Shown piece after piece: positions 26,477-35,547 of a DNA stretch of 64,000 nt. Source of the DNA: Syntrophus buswellii. GTDB lineage: Bacteria; Desulfobacterota; Syntrophia; Syntrophales; Syntrophaceae. The stretch spans positions 1,860,001 through 1,924,000 of the forward strand of contig NZ_CP175563.1 in NCBI RefSeq assembly GCF_046097065.1, written 5' to 3'. Numbering within the stretch: the stretch's first letter is position 1; every line of letters starts with the position of its first letter. The notes under the pieces are model-generated. The model made no database searches. It worked only from the letters and a program-made list of their open reading frames with translations, and was not told the origin of the DNA. The translations under genes and the position numbers were made by a program.

Positions 26477-28047
26477 CGCATCGCGGCGAAAATGAAAATG
26501 TAGCCCGGGCTGCCGGCATCGTGGGAATGGCCACGATGTTGAGCCGAATTTTCGGATTTATCCGGGACATGGTGGTGGCCGCCTTCTTCGGCGCAGGCAT
26601 CGCCACGGACGCCTTCTTCGTCGCCTTCCGGATCCCCAATCTGCTGCGGAGACTTCTTGGGGAGGGTTCCCTCACCGTCGCCTTCATTCCCGTGTTTACG
26701 GAATATCTGAAAACGAAGTCCAGGGAAAGCGCCCTGGAGCTGGCAAGCATCGCCCTGACCTTCCTTTCGATCGTCCTGGTGCTGGTCTCCATGGCCGGCG
26801 TGCTTTTGTCGCCTCTCGTCGTTTCCCTCATGGCTCCCGGATTTCTCAAAAACCCGGAGCAGTTCGACCTGGCGGTTTTTCTCACCCGGATCATGTTCCC
26901 GTACATCTTCTTCATCTCCCTGGTAGCTCTTTGCATGGGGATCCTCAATTCACTGCGTCATTTCGCGGCCCCCGCCCTGGCGCCTGTTGTTCTGAACATT
27001 TCCATGATCTTGACCACGCTGCTTCTCCACCGGTCTTTTGAGCAGCCGATCACCGCTCTCGCGGTCGGGGTCATGCTGGGCGGAGCCCTGCAGCTGGCGA
27101 TGCAATGGCCTGTTATGATCCGGATGGGTGCCATCCTGAAGCCGAATTTTCATTTTCGACATCCCGGCATGAAGAGGATTGGACGCCTGTTGATTCCCAC
27201 TCTGGTCGGTTCGGGCATCTATCAGATCAACATTTTTATCGGCACCATCCTGGCTTCCATCCTGCCCAAGGGCAGCGTTTCCTTCCTTTACTATGCCGAC
27301 CGGGTCGTCGAACTCCCGCTGGGCGTATTTGCCATTGCCGTGGGCACGGCAAGTCTTCCCAGCCTTTCCGCCCAGGTCGCAAAAGGGCTTTTCGAAGATT
27401 TTAAAAAAACCATTTCCTTTTCCCTGCGCCTTATTCTCTTTATTACGATCCCAGCCACGATAGCCCTCATTGCTCTGCGTGAACCGATCGTTTCCGTTCT
27501 CTTTCAACGAGGCGCCTTTGATGCCTATTCAACCCGGATGACCGCCCAGGCGCTTCTTTTTTATACCGTCGGCCTGTGGGCCTTTTCCGTAATCCGCGTG
27601 ATCGATTCAGCTTTTTTCTCTCTTCAGGACAGGAAATCGCCGCTGAAGGCCGCTGCCGTGTCTCTGATTGTCAATGTCGGGCTGAGCGTTCTTCTCATGT
27701 TCCCCTTAAAGCATGGGGGGCTTGCCCTGGCAACCTCTGCGGCCTCGGCTGTGAACGTTTTGATGCTTTCCTACATTCTCTGGAAGAAAATCGGCACCTT
27801 CCTGGATACGCAATTCTACTCCTCCGTGGCCAAGGCCTGCGTTGCCTCTGTCGTAATGGCCGTCAGCTTCTATCTCGTTACTCTTTTCTTCCCCTGGAAT
27901 ATTGAAGCCCCCTTTGATGCACGGGTGCTCTTTCTCTCGACCTCCATCGCCGCAGGAATCCTGGCCTTTTTCGGAACGTCCTTCCTCCTGAAAAGTGACG
28001 AAATGGTGGCCCTTCTCAACGTGATCCGCCGGAAGCTCAAATCGTGA
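26473..28047 (+). CDS. murJ: lipid II flippase MurJ (MviN)
   Basis: A 524-residue polytopic protein with about 14 transmembrane helices that moves lipid II across the inner membrane for peptidoglycan synthesis. Family features: MLSRIFGFIRDMVVAAFFGAG at the N-terminus (signature Arg and Asp), FRIPNLLRRLLGEGSL, and PKGSVSFLYYADRVVELPLGV. ATGA overlap with yggU suggests coupled translation. Confidence 0.96.
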   Translation: MTHRGENENVARAAGIVGMATMLSRIFGFIRDMVVAAFFGAGIATDAFFVAFRIPNLLRRLLGEGSLTVAFIPVFTEYLKTKSRESALELASIALTFLSIVLVLVSMAGVLLSPLVVSLMAPGFLKNPEQFDLAVFLTRIMFPYIFFISLVALCMGILNSLRHFAAPALAPVVLNISMILTTLLLHRSFEQPITALAVGVMLGGALQLAMQWPVMIRMGAILKPNFHFRHPGMKRIGRLLIPTLVGSGIYQINIFIGTILASILPKGSVSFLYYADRVVELPLGVFAIAVGTASLPSLSAQVAKGLFEDFKKTISFSLRLILFITIPATIALIALREPIVSVLFQRGAFDAYSTRMTAQALLFYTVGLWAFSVIRVIDSAFFSLQDRKSPLKAAAVSLIVNVGLSVLLMFPLKHGGLALATSAASAVNVLMLSYILWKKIGTFLDTQFYSSVAKACVASVVMAVSFYLVTLFFPWNIEAPFDARVLFLSTSIAAGILAFFGTSFLLKSDEMVALLNVIRRKLKS

Positions 28048-28151
28048 GTGTGCTGAAATCCCGTTGCAGGCGGATAAAATGATTGACTTCAAAATTCCAA
28101 AATGTTAGGAACAACGTCTCTTGCAGAATGAAATCCTTCTAAGGCATTCCC

Positions 28152-29429
28152 ATGCTTGACATCAAATTTCTGAGACAGAACCTCGATTTTGTTAGGACCA
28201 GAATCGCGGAGCGAGGGCAGGACATCGATCTGGATGCCTTTGTTCGCCTGGATGGCAAGCGGCGGGATATTCTTCAGGAAGTCGAGGCACTGCGCAACGA
28301 ACGAAATGCCGTGTCCAAACAGGTCGGCGAAAAGAAGAAGCGAAAGGAAGATTCCCAGGATCTGATCTCCAGGATGGGGGAGGTTTCCGCCCGTATCCGG
28401 GAGCTTGAGGACGCGCTCAAGGGAACGGAAGAGCATCTGCAGAACCTGCTGATGACGATTCCCAACATCCCCCACGAATCCGTTGTCTGCGGAACGAACT
28501 CCGAGGACAATCCCGTTATCCGGGTCTGGGGTGAAAAGCCGAAATTCGAGTCTGCTCCAAAGCCCCATTGGGAAATCGGGGAAAATCTCAATATCCTTGA
28601 CTTCGCCCGGGGCGCAAAAATTGCGGGTGCCCGCTTTACCCTCTACCGGGGGGCAGGTGCTATGCTGGAACGGGCTATCGTCAATTTCATGCTGGATCTC
28701 CATATAACGGAGCACCGATACACGGAAATCCTGCCTCCCTTCATGGCCAACAGGGAAAGCATGACAGGAACGGGCCAGTTGCCGAAATTTGCAGAAGATC
28801 TTTTTAAAATTGAAAACCAGGAGTATTATCTTATTCCTACAGCGGAAGTTCCCGTGACCAACATTCACCGCGATGAAATTCTGGATGAGAAGATTCTCCC
28901 TGTCTATTATGTGGCCTATTCGCCCTGTTTCAGGGCTGAGGCAGGGTCCTACGGGAAAGACACCCGCGGCCTGATCCGCCAGCACCAGTTCAACAAGGTG
29001 GAGATGGTCAAATTCACTACCCCGGAAACGTCTTATGACGAATTGGAGATGCTGACGCTTAACGCGGAAGAGGTTCTGAAGCGCCTCAATATCCCCTACC
29101 GGACGGTCAGTCTCTGCACCGGCGACCTGGGCTTCAGTTCAGCCAAAACATATGATGTAGAGGCATGGCTTCCGGGGCAGGAAACATACCGGGAAATTTC
29201 TTCGTGCAGCAATTTCGAGGATTTCCAGGCCAGGAGGGCTTCTATTCGCTTTCGCCGGACGTCAACGGGGAAACTGGAATTTGTCCATACCCTCAACGGC
29301 TCCGGACTGGCGGCCGGCAGGACGCTGGTGGCCGTTCTGGAGAATTACCAGCAGGCAGACGGCAGCGTCGTAATTCCCGACGCCCTGCGGCCCTACATGA
29401 GAGGAATGGATAAAATTCCCGCAGCGTAA
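28152..29429 (+). CDS. serS: seryl-tRNA synthetase
   Basis: A 425-residue class II synthetase. The N-terminal coiled-coil arm (residues 30-105) binds the long variable arm of tRNA-Ser. Motif 2 is CFRAEAGSYGKDTRGLIRQHQF, and motif 3 is NGSGLAAGRTLVAVLENYQ. AAGG precedes the ATG. The stop codon is only 27 bp before a tRNA-Ser gene, so enzyme and substrate may share a transcript. Confidence 0.97.
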   Translation: MLDIKFLRQNLDFVRTRIAERGQDIDLDAFVRLDGKRRDILQEVEALRNERNAVSKQVGEKKKRKEDSQDLISRMGEVSARIRELEDALKGTEEHLQNLLMTIPNIPHESVVCGTNSEDNPVIRVWGEKPKFESAPKPHWEIGENLNILDFARGAKIAGARFTLYRGAGAMLERAIVNFMLDLHITEHRYTEILPPFMANRESMTGTGQLPKFAEDLFKIENQEYYLIPTAEVPVTNIHRDEILDEKILPVYYVAYSPCFRAEAGSYGKDTRGLIRQHQFNKVEMVKFTTPETSYDELEMLTLNAEEVLKRLNIPYRTVSLCTGDLGFSSAKTYDVEAWLPGQETYREISSCSNFEDFQARRASIRFRRTSTGKLEFVHTLNGSGLAAGRTLVAVLENYQQADGSVVIPDALRPYMRGMDKIPAA

Positions 29430-29456
29430 ATCGGGAATGCAAAGAAATAATGATTC

Positions 29457-29542
29457 GGAGGGATGGCCGAGTGGTCTATGGCGGCGGTCTTGAAAACCGT
29501 TGACCGAAAGGTTCGCGGGTTCGAATCCTGCTCCCTCCGCCA
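29457..29542 (+). tRNA. tRNA-Ser(TGA)
   Basis: GGAGGGA acceptor pairs with TCCCTCC, discriminator G, CCA encoded. Anticodon loop CTTGAAA gives TGA. A long variable arm typical of class II tRNA is present (GTTGACCGAAAGGTTC region). Confidence 0.95.
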
Positions 29543-29623
29543 GAATAACAAGAAAAACATGGCAGGATGCGGTCTATCCGGCCTTGTCGCTCTTTATGGT
29601 TTTTGTTCCAACTTAAAGTTTGC

Positions 29624-29717
29624 GGAGAGATGGCTGAGTGGCCGAAAGCGATCGCCTGCTAAGCGATTGTACGCCCTATAAGGTGTACCGCGGGTTCGAA
29701 TCCCGCTCTCTCCGCCA
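29624..29717 (+). tRNA. tRNA-Ser(GCT)
   Basis: GGAGAGA acceptor pairs with TCTCTCC, discriminator G, CCA encoded. The loop CTGCTAA gives anticodon GCT. Long variable arm (TGTACGCCCTATAAGGTGTA). Confidence 0.95.
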
Positions 29718-29762
29718 GCTACTTCTTTCAAATGTGCAGCAGAATCATCGCACCCAATAGAT

Positions 29763-29839
29763 GCGCCCATGGCTCAGCTGGATAGAGCGTCGGACTACGA
29801 ATCCGGATGTCGCAGGTTCGAATCCTGCTGGGCGCACCA
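29763..29839 (+). tRNA. tRNA-Arg(ACG)
   Basis: GCGCCCA acceptor pairs with TGGGCGC, discriminator A, CCA encoded. Loop CTACGAA gives anticodon ACG, presumably modified to ICG. Confidence 0.95.
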
Positions 29840-29844
29840 TTTAA

Positions 29845-29880
29845 AAAAAGGACTTAGCCATATCTGGCTAAGTCCTTTTT
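29845..29880 (+). terminator. terminator of the serS-tRNA cluster
   Basis: A perfect 16-bp stem, 29845-29860 with 29865-29880, loop of 4 nt, ending in five T's. It starts with five A's, so it can also terminate minus-strand transcription from the gene at 30043. Confidence 0.9.
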
Positions 29881-30042
29881 ATTTAAAGCCATTTTATCCC
29901 ACTCAAAATCGGCTTTCCTGTTCGATCAGTTCCGGAAACCGTGTCAGTTCAAATCGGAATCGGTGTCCAGTATCCTCCCCATTGTGCAATATCAGACAAA
30001 TCCACTAGAAGGACAAAGCGACCGCACATTTTTTCTCTTTTT

Positions 30043-30240
30043 TTACTTCCTTTTGCTGAACACATCTATTGCCAAGGGGATTGTGCTTATCACCCCTATG
30101 AGAAACATCGCCCATCCAAGTTTCTTTCGCCGTTTCGTATCCAGCTTGTCTGCCAGCAAAAGGGCGACCCCAGCTCCACAGATTAAACGGGTTCCAGCAA
30201 TAATTCCGATTTCCGGAATCGTCAGGGCCGATGTTTTCAT
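30043..30240 (-). CDS. small two-helix membrane protein
   Basis: A 65-residue protein with two hydrophobic segments (LICGAGVALLLAD and WAMFLIGVISTIPLAI) separated by a basic loop (KLDTKRRKK). The ATG at 30240 has a perfect AAGGAGGT site, good evidence of a real gene. No family is recognised. Transcription would run into the bidirectional terminator at 29845. Confidence 0.7.
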   Translation of the reverse strand: MKTSALTIPEIGIIAGTRLICGAGVALLLADKLDTKRRKKLGWAMFLIGVISTIPLAIDVFSKRK

Positions 30241-30923
30241 GACAACCTCCTTGAATGCTATGTAAAGGTTAATACAGAGGGAATTTATTCATGTAAAAAG
30301 AAAGGCCATCCCAGAGCGTATCCCGTGATGACATGGCAACGTGCACTCTTTCGTGGTCTGTGAAGAAAAGAGAAAAACCACCCTGGAAGTTTGAAGGCCA
30401 GGAAGCTGAAGCCGCTTGAACCTCCACGGCAGAGTTCATGAAGGAAAGGATAAATCCCTGGCCCCCCTTCAATGGGGGAAGCGTTCTGCTGTTTCCCGTT
30501 TCAGCATCCAGCGCCAATAGGCACGCGCCATATGTGAACGTAGCCAGGGTATTTTCACCAAAGGGAATCAGCCGCCAACTTCAAGGCAACTGGTACGCTC
30601 CAAAAAGAATTTACCAGATACACGGCTTTTTCCCCTTGGGACCTGTTGAAAAGAACTTTTAAAAGAGAGCCGCTGCGCCGTTTGCCGTTGACTGGAGTCG
30701 TGTCCTAAAAGACTTGGTCTATTTGGGGTGACAATCACCACGAAGACCCTTTGCCTTCTTATCTCATTCAAACCCAGTACTATGACTCATCCCGTGCGCC
30801 GCAGCATCTCTTTTCTTTCACCTATAATTTATTCCTCTTCTCCTAATTTGTCAAGAGAATCGACGTGTTAATTCCTCAGAGCCGACCCTTCCCGCTCGCC
30901 TGCGAGGCTCTATTGGACTCTTC
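30241..30923. other. intergenic region, about 680 bp, possible gene remnant
   Basis: No convincing gene. On the minus strand an open frame ending at 30269 can be read upstream past its first possible start (RLIPFGENTLATFTYGACLL, then ALDAETGNSRTLPP) until a TGA near 30585. This looks protein-like but lacks a start and a ribosome binding site, so it may be a decayed gene. Confidence 0.35.
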
Positions 30924-30950
30924 TTGACAGTAGAACATTTGTTCTATAAT
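30924..30950 (+). promoter_or_regulatory. dinB promoter with LexA-type operator
   Basis: Perfect hexamers TTGACA (30924-30929) and TATAAT (30945-30950), 15 bp apart. The spacer contains the palindrome TAGAACATTTGTTCTA (30931-30946), whose core GAAC-N4-GTTC is the Cheo/LexA box known from Gram-positives. A repressor here would block the promoter. Transcription should start near 30957, almost at the dinB start codon. Confidence 0.75.
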
Positions 30951-30958
30951 GTAAGGCC

Positions 30959-32263
30959 ATGAACGATATGATTTTCAGCCATCATTCCTGGCCGCGGGCC
31001 ATTGTCCATATCGACGGGGATGCTTTCTTCACCTCCTGCGAAGAGGTCATCCATCCGGAGCTTAAGGGAAAGCCCATGATTACAGGCGGAGAGCGTGGAA
31101 TTGTGGCCTGTGCCAGCTATCCGGCTAAAAAAATGGGAATCACCCGGGGCGTCCCTCTGCACCAGGCGAAAAACATCTGTCCAAATCTTATCATCCTGCC
31201 CTCCGACTATGAAACCTACAGCCTGTTTTCCCGGCGGATGTTCAACATTATGCGGCGCTTTACCCCGGATGTGGAAGAGTATTCCATTGATGAGGCCTTC
31301 TGCGACATCACGGGAATGCGCCGGGCCTTGCGCTCTTCCTATACTGGAATTGCCGAACAGATGAAACGGGCCATCGAAAGGGAACTGGGGCTCGGGGTTT
31401 CCGTGGGGATCAGCCTGACCAAGGTGCTTGCCAAGGTGGGTTCCAAACATCAGAAACCAAGTGGCTTAACGGTCATTGCCGGCCGCTCCATCGCCCGGTA
31501 CCTGGAGCATCTTCCCGTGGGAAAGATCTGGGGAATCGGCCCGGCCACAACCAGCTATCTGGCGAAGATTGGCGTTAAAACCGCCTTGGAGTTTGCCAGA
31601 ATGCCGGAAGCTGCTGTGCGAAAACGCCTTACCAAACCCGGCGTCGAAATCTGGAGGGAGCTGAGGGGAGATTCCGTCTATCCCGTGATCTCCGAGGAGA
31701 AAAGCGTTTACGCATCCATCAGCAAGATGAAGACCTTTGCTCCTCCAACATCCGATCGGGAATACCTTTTTGCACACCTGCTGCGGAATCTGGAATCAGC
31801 CTGCATCAAAGCCAGGCGTTACGGGTTGGCCCCCAGGAAGATCATATCCCTTCTCAGGACCCGGCAGTTCGGGGATGTGGGCAGCGAGGCAACACTTGTT
31901 CGTCCCTCGGCCCTTCCGCTGGAACTGTCCGGTCTTCTGCGGGAGCTGTTTGATTCACTCTACCGGGAAAAAGAGCTCTATCGATCAACAGGCGTCATCC
32001 TTCTGGAACTGACGCATGATGTCACTATTCAGTACTCCCTTTTTGAAAGCCCGATGAAAGCGGAGAAGATTCGGGAACTTTATGAAGCCATGGACAGCTT
32101 AAGTGGAAAATATGGAAAACATTCCCTGCATCTGGGCGCTTCTCATCCCCTGGAACAACTTGGCAAGGGAAAACGGGGAACGCCAACGGTCCGGGAAGAG
32201 ACGAAGTTCTTCGGTGAGACCAAACGCCGTCATCTCGGCCTGCCGATTCTCCATGTGAAGTAG
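30959..32263 (+). CDS. dinB: DNA polymerase IV (Y-family translesion polymerase)
   Basis: A 434-residue Y-family polymerase for damaged-template synthesis. Motifs: IVHIDGDAFFTSCEE (catalytic Asp residues; the usual DMD is DGD), KKMGITRGVPL, and EEYSIDEAFCDITG with the catalytic DE. Fingers, palm, thumb and little-finger lengths fit. Alternative start at the ATG at 30968, about 11 nt after AAGG. The SOS-type operator upstream fits a damage-inducible role. It converges on ybaK with 17 bp between stops. Confidence 0.93.
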   Translation: MNDMIFSHHSWPRAIVHIDGDAFFTSCEEVIHPELKGKPMITGGERGIVACASYPAKKMGITRGVPLHQAKNICPNLIILPSDYETYSLFSRRMFNIMRRFTPDVEEYSIDEAFCDITGMRRALRSSYTGIAEQMKRAIERELGLGVSVGISLTKVLAKVGSKHQKPSGLTVIAGRSIARYLEHLPVGKIWGIGPATTSYLAKIGVKTALEFARMPEAAVRKRLTKPGVEIWRELRGDSVYPVISEEKSVYASISKMKTFAPPTSDREYLFAHLLRNLESACIKARRYGLAPRKIISLLRTRQFGDVGSEATLVRPSALPLELSGLLRELFDSLYREKELYRSTGVILLELTHDVTIQYSLFESPMKAEKIRELYEAMDSLSGKYGKHSLHLGASHPLEQLGKGKRGTPTVREETKFFGETKRRHLGLPILHVK

Positions 32264-32280
32264 ACAGATTCTGCCGGGCA

Positions 32281-32769
32281 TCAGGGGCTTACGCCGACTT
32301 TGACGGAAATGGGGTGCAGCACGCGGATCAGCTCGGACGGCGGCATTTCCGCCAGAAGCCCCCGGCTGCCGGCGTTGATCAGGATGCGGGGCAGTGCGGC
32401 AATGGTTTCTTCCATATAGATGGGCATGGTCTTTTTCGTACCGAAGGGCGACGTCCCTCCAACCTTGTAGCCGGTGTACTTCTCCGCGATTTTGGGATCA
32501 CAGGGATGAACCGTTTTTACCCCGAGAAACCTTGCCAGGTTCTTCGTAGAGACCTCCCGATCGCCGTGCATCAGGATAATAAGAGGGGCCTTCCGTTCGT
32601 CCTCCATGACCAGCGTTTTGATCACTTCATGTTCATCAACCCCCAGCGCCTTTGCCCCCACGCGGGTCCCGCCATGCTCCACATACTTGTAGATTCGGGG
32701 CACGAAAACCACCTGGTTTTTCTTCAGGGCCAGCAACGCAGGCGTAAGGGGGATTTTTTCCCGTGACAT
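32281..32769 (-). CDS. ybaK: YbaK-family Cys-tRNA(Pro)/aminoacyl-tRNA deacylase
   Basis: A 162-residue YbaK/ProX-type editing domain. Family features include GVDEHEVIKTLVM, the conserved K in STKNLARFLG, and YKVGGTSPFGTKK. In Escherichia coli YbaK hydrolyses Cys-tRNA(Pro). GAGGGA precedes the ATG. It is followed upstream on the same strand by small orphan genes. Confidence 0.88.
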   Translation of the reverse strand: MSREKIPLTPALLALKKNQVVFVPRIYKYVEHGGTRVGAKALGVDEHEVIKTLVMEDERKAPLIILMHGDREVSTKNLARFLGVKTVHPCDPKIAEKYTGYKVGGTSPFGTKKTMPIYMEETIAALPRILINAGSRGLLAEMPPSELIRVLHPISVKVGVSP

Positions 32770-32799
32770 ACCCGGAATCCCTCTGTTGATCTCCTGTTG

Positions 32800-33018
32800 T
32801 TATCGTTCTTCTTTATCGCCCTTCCCTTCTTTGAGGTCTCTTATCTGCGCTTCCAGAACGTTGCTTTCGGCAATGCGCATTGAAAGCTTCGATTTGAGCA
32901 TCGTGTTCTCTCGGATGAGAACCGCCATTTGCTCTTTAACAAAAGCGACATGATCTTTCAATTTGGATGACGCTCCATGTTCATTCAGAAAATTCTCTAT
33001 CTCATCAAAAATGGTCAT
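32800..33018 (-). CDS. small coiled-coil protein
   Basis: A 72-residue protein starting at 33018 (GGAGGAGGT site). It is entirely helical in appearance, with a coiled-coil heptad pattern from about residue 20 to 65 (AVLIRENTMLKSKLSMRIAE) and a charged tail. No family recognised. It lies 30 bp from ybaK and 56 bp downstream of the gene at 33075, probably one transcript. Confidence 0.65.
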   Translation of the reverse strand: MTIFDEIENFLNEHGASSKLKDHVAFVKEQMAVLIRENTMLKSKLSMRIAESNVLEAQIRDLKEGKGDKEER

Positions 33019-33074
33019 GCTGGACCTCCTCCGAAAACTGCTGAATGACGGCATCGAATTAGCATACAACGGAA

Positions 33075-33350
33075 TCAACTTTTTCCCTGAGAAGTTTGCT
33101 CTTTGAATTGTATTTCGATTTGTTCAAGAAGCTTGGCCTTATGAAGATTATAGGTTGCTTGAAACATGACGCTTTGATCATCTTCCCTCTTTAAAGACCG
33201 AAGCCCGTCCAGGAGCGCCTGACGGTCGATGCACGGCTGCTGCGCCAAAAGGCAAAATGCGTCCTGAAGCAGTGCAGCCATGGCAGTAGAAGACTTCAAG
33301 CACGTTTCAGTCACGCGTTTGACGGCGTCATTTATTTCTTCATCAGTCAA
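33075..33350 (-). CDS. hypothetical 91-residue helical protein
   Basis: Starts at a TTG at 33350, eight bases after GGGGGA; the nearby ATG is out of frame and hits a stop. The sequence is soluble and helical (ALLQDAFCLLAQQPCIDRQ). No recognisable domain. One of six small orphan genes between 32.8 and 35.6 kb. Confidence 0.55.
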   Translation of the reverse strand: MTDEEINDAVKRVTETCLKSSTAMAALLQDAFCLLAQQPCIDRQALLDGLRSLKREDDQSVMFQATYNLHKAKLLEQIEIQFKEQTSQGKS

Positions 33351-33419
33351 TGTTCATTCCCCCGGTAGGATGTGAAACGATCGAACGTCTTGCTGAACCG
33401 CCGTTTCCGATTCATAGAC

Positions 33420-33436
33420 GGTGGTGACTCACCACC
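33420..33436. repeat. perfect 17-bp palindrome
   Basis: GGTGGTGA-C-TCACCACC in the space upstream of the gene at 33075. Could be an operator or a small hairpin; no T run follows. Confidence 0.4.
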
Positions 33437-33482
33437 ATGACCTTACCCATAGAGACGAAACAGCCTGCCGCACGGCAGCCGC

Positions 33483-33689
33483 TCATCCCCAGCAATCTTC
33501 CTCGCGTGTCCCGTAAGAAATCCAGGATGAATTTTCCGGAGCGGAAGGAGAATCGGGATGCTTAACCGCATATTCCCTCTTCGCCTTTTCTACAGCTTCC
33601 TTGTCGCACTGGGCATAAACAACCACGTGGAACAGTTCTTTCTGCGCTCCGGTCCCGGACACGTCAAGAAGCTCAACTCTGAATCGCAT
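33483..33689 (-). CDS. hypothetical 68-residue protein
   Basis: Begins MRFRVELLDVSGTG with a beta-rich N-terminus and then a helix (QCDKEAVEKAKREYA). The layout, a short strand pair then an A/E/K-rich helix, resembles the protein at 35272. There is no clear ribosome binding site, so the call is moderate. No family recognised. Confidence 0.45.
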   Translation of the reverse strand: MRFRVELLDVSGTGAQKELFHVVVYAQCDKEAVEKAKREYAVKHPDSPSAPENSSWISYGTREEDCWG

Positions 33690-33772
33690 AGTGGCTATTT
33701 GCTTTCGATGCCGCCCTTATCCGAAAAGGGCGACCCTCATGAATCATGAAATAACGGAACATGGAGAAACCA

Positions 33773-34024
33773 TTAATGACACCCGTCGGAATATTCCGAA
33801 AAATCCGAGTGCAGCTCTTCGAGCAGTGTCATGACATGCTGCCGTTCGGATTCAAGCAGGGCAAGGGCTTTTCTTCGATCTTCTATCGTGATCGGAGTTT
33901 TGGCGATTTCCTCTTGGCTCGCGCCCTCTAATTCCATTTGCTGTTGTCTGTTTCTTCTCATGGCCTGCGCAATTTCAAGAACAATTTCCGTAAAGATATA
34001 TTCATTGAGAAGCTCGGTTTTCAT
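33773..34024 (-). CDS. hypothetical 83-residue helical protein
   Basis: The start at 34024 follows AAAGGGA by six bases; a longer frame to 34084 is less likely. The protein is charged and helical (EIAQAMRRNRQQQMELEG, RRKALALLESERQHVMTLLE) with a C-terminal Cys-His. No family recognised. Confidence 0.6.
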   Translation of the reverse strand: MKTELLNEYIFTEIVLEIAQAMRRNRQQQMELEGASQEEIAKTPITIEDRRKALALLESERQHVMTLLEELHSDFSEYSDGCH

Positions 34025-34342
34025 ATGATTCCCTTTCAAAACGTAATGATCAAAGTCATTACCATAGGTATCCAAGGGAAACAAGGTAAGATTCAGATAA
34101 ATTCAGGCTGTTAGCTTCGTCTATTTTCTGGGCGGCCAGGAGCGAATTGCCAATGATATCAGATTTGAGAATGTTCAACTGACCCCCTTCGCCACAAACC
34201 ATGAGGCCGGTGGTTCATTTTCTTTTATACCAGTATTGTGCAAGTATTTTTTCCGTAATTAATGTGGGTTTCATTATTTTAACGGTTTGTCCATAATGAA
34301 GATTGAAAGATTGCTAAATTACACGCTGAGGAGGGATTCATT

Positions 34343-34525
34343 GTGAAGAGGAAAATGAAGGCGGATGAATTACAGAAACTGGGCATCGTTGCAAAAAAAA
34401 GAGGCAATGACTGGGAAATATTTCTCAATGGCCACTTGGCCATGATAGGACTGTCCGATAAGGATGTTGAGCTTTTTCAACAAAAGTCTCCAAAAGAAAT
34501 GGTCAACATTCTTTCAATGATATGA
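34343..34525 (+). CDS. hypothetical 60-residue protein
   Basis: Starts with GTG at 34343 behind a strong GAGGAGGG. Basic N-terminus then a compact alpha/beta-looking domain (GNDWEIFLNGHLAMIGLSDK). Unrecognised. The strong translation signal supports it as a real gene. Confidence 0.6.
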   Translation: MKRKMKADELQKLGIVAKKRGNDWEIFLNGHLAMIGLSDKDVELFQQKSPKEMVNILSMI

Positions 34526-35271
34526 AGGCCTCTTATCATGGCCGTTATCCCGATTCTGTTCGAGTTTTCTTTTCTGGATTCGAAAGGCGCAAACGTTCCT
34601 CTGCATCGCTCAGAAAATAGGCCGGATTTTCCCTGGAATAAAGCCCCCTTTCAAGATGCCTGATCTCTTTGAGTGACACTCGAAATGAAACGTTACTTCA
34701 TCAGGATGGCAACCCACAACTGGTTCTGAACCACTCACCGGAGAGTCTTTTTATTTTTTAACCCATTGATTCTGAACCGGTTTTTTGCCGGGAGGCCATT
34801 GGGGCTGATATCTCTGTATCATGTAAGGTCTCTATGAACCGTGTCTCCATCCGCCAGGCATGGGACGACGTCATGCATCCCTTCCCCAGCGGAATGGCCA
34901 TATGCCCCTTGACAGCGAATCCTCGGGGATGGTATTAGGTACACCGTGCCGAAGTTGCCCGAAGGCTGTTTTAAGACGGGTCGAAGGAAACCTCGAAGAG
35001 ATACCGGGCATGGAAGCTGCCGGAAACAGCCGCCAAAGTATTCCTGGAGTCACTCAGCTGTGGGAAGATGCCATCCCAATTCAGACTTACAATAAGGATT
35101 GCCTTATCTGTCTGGTTGCCTGACTTGAAAACGCAGGCGTAAAACGGTGATCTCAGCTCTCTAAAAAGACATGCTCCGAGGCACACGTGCGGGAGTGGAT
35201 TCAGAAAACATGGATCCTTCATTCTGCCTTCGACCTGTCCCGCCCAACGATACTGTTATTCAGGAGGTTCA
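34526..35271. other. intergenic region, about 745 bp
   Basis: No supported gene. An 87-codon open frame at 34860-35123 lacks a ribosome binding site and looks like random sequence. The end of the region carries the AGGAGG site of the next gene. Confidence 0.4.
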
Positions 35272-35547
35272 ATGCAATATTACTGGCTTAAAATATCCGA
35301 AGAAGAAGAAGGCGAAGTTCAACGCCACCACTATATCGTATCTGCCGAAGACGCCACCGAGGCACGTAAAATCGCCCGCGAATTCATGAGGAATTTCTGT
35401 GAGGATGATGAAAATCCCGAACCGATCAAGGACGGCTTTTCTTTTTACAACAACGCGGTTCAGGTGAGACTGACGGATGTGAAGGAGACCACCAAGGAGG
35501 AATTCACCCAGTTTATTTTCAAACTGCACTCAATTGCATGGCGCTGA
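35272..35547 (+). CDS. hypothetical 91-residue protein
   Basis: Strong AGGAGGTTCA precedes the ATG. The protein begins with a beta strand (MQYYWLKISEEEEG), then HHYIVSAEDATEARKIAREF and an acidic middle. This strand-helix pattern suggests a small alpha/beta fold, but no family is recognised. It converges on nadD. Confidence 0.65.
   Translation: MQYYWLKISEEEEGEVQRHHYIVSAEDATEARKIAREFMRNFCEDDENPEPIKDGFSFYNNAVQVRLTDVKETTKEEFTQFIFKLHSIAWR

Noticed and set aside
28048..28151. T-box or other riboswitch upstream of serS
   Set aside because: The space is only about 100 bp and no T-box sequence or specifier stem could be seen.
29463..29681. 72-codon open frame
   Set aside because: It overlaps the tRNA-Ser genes and is a chance frame.
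34860..35123. 87-codon open frame
   Set aside because: No ribosome binding site, irregular composition and no recognisable features.
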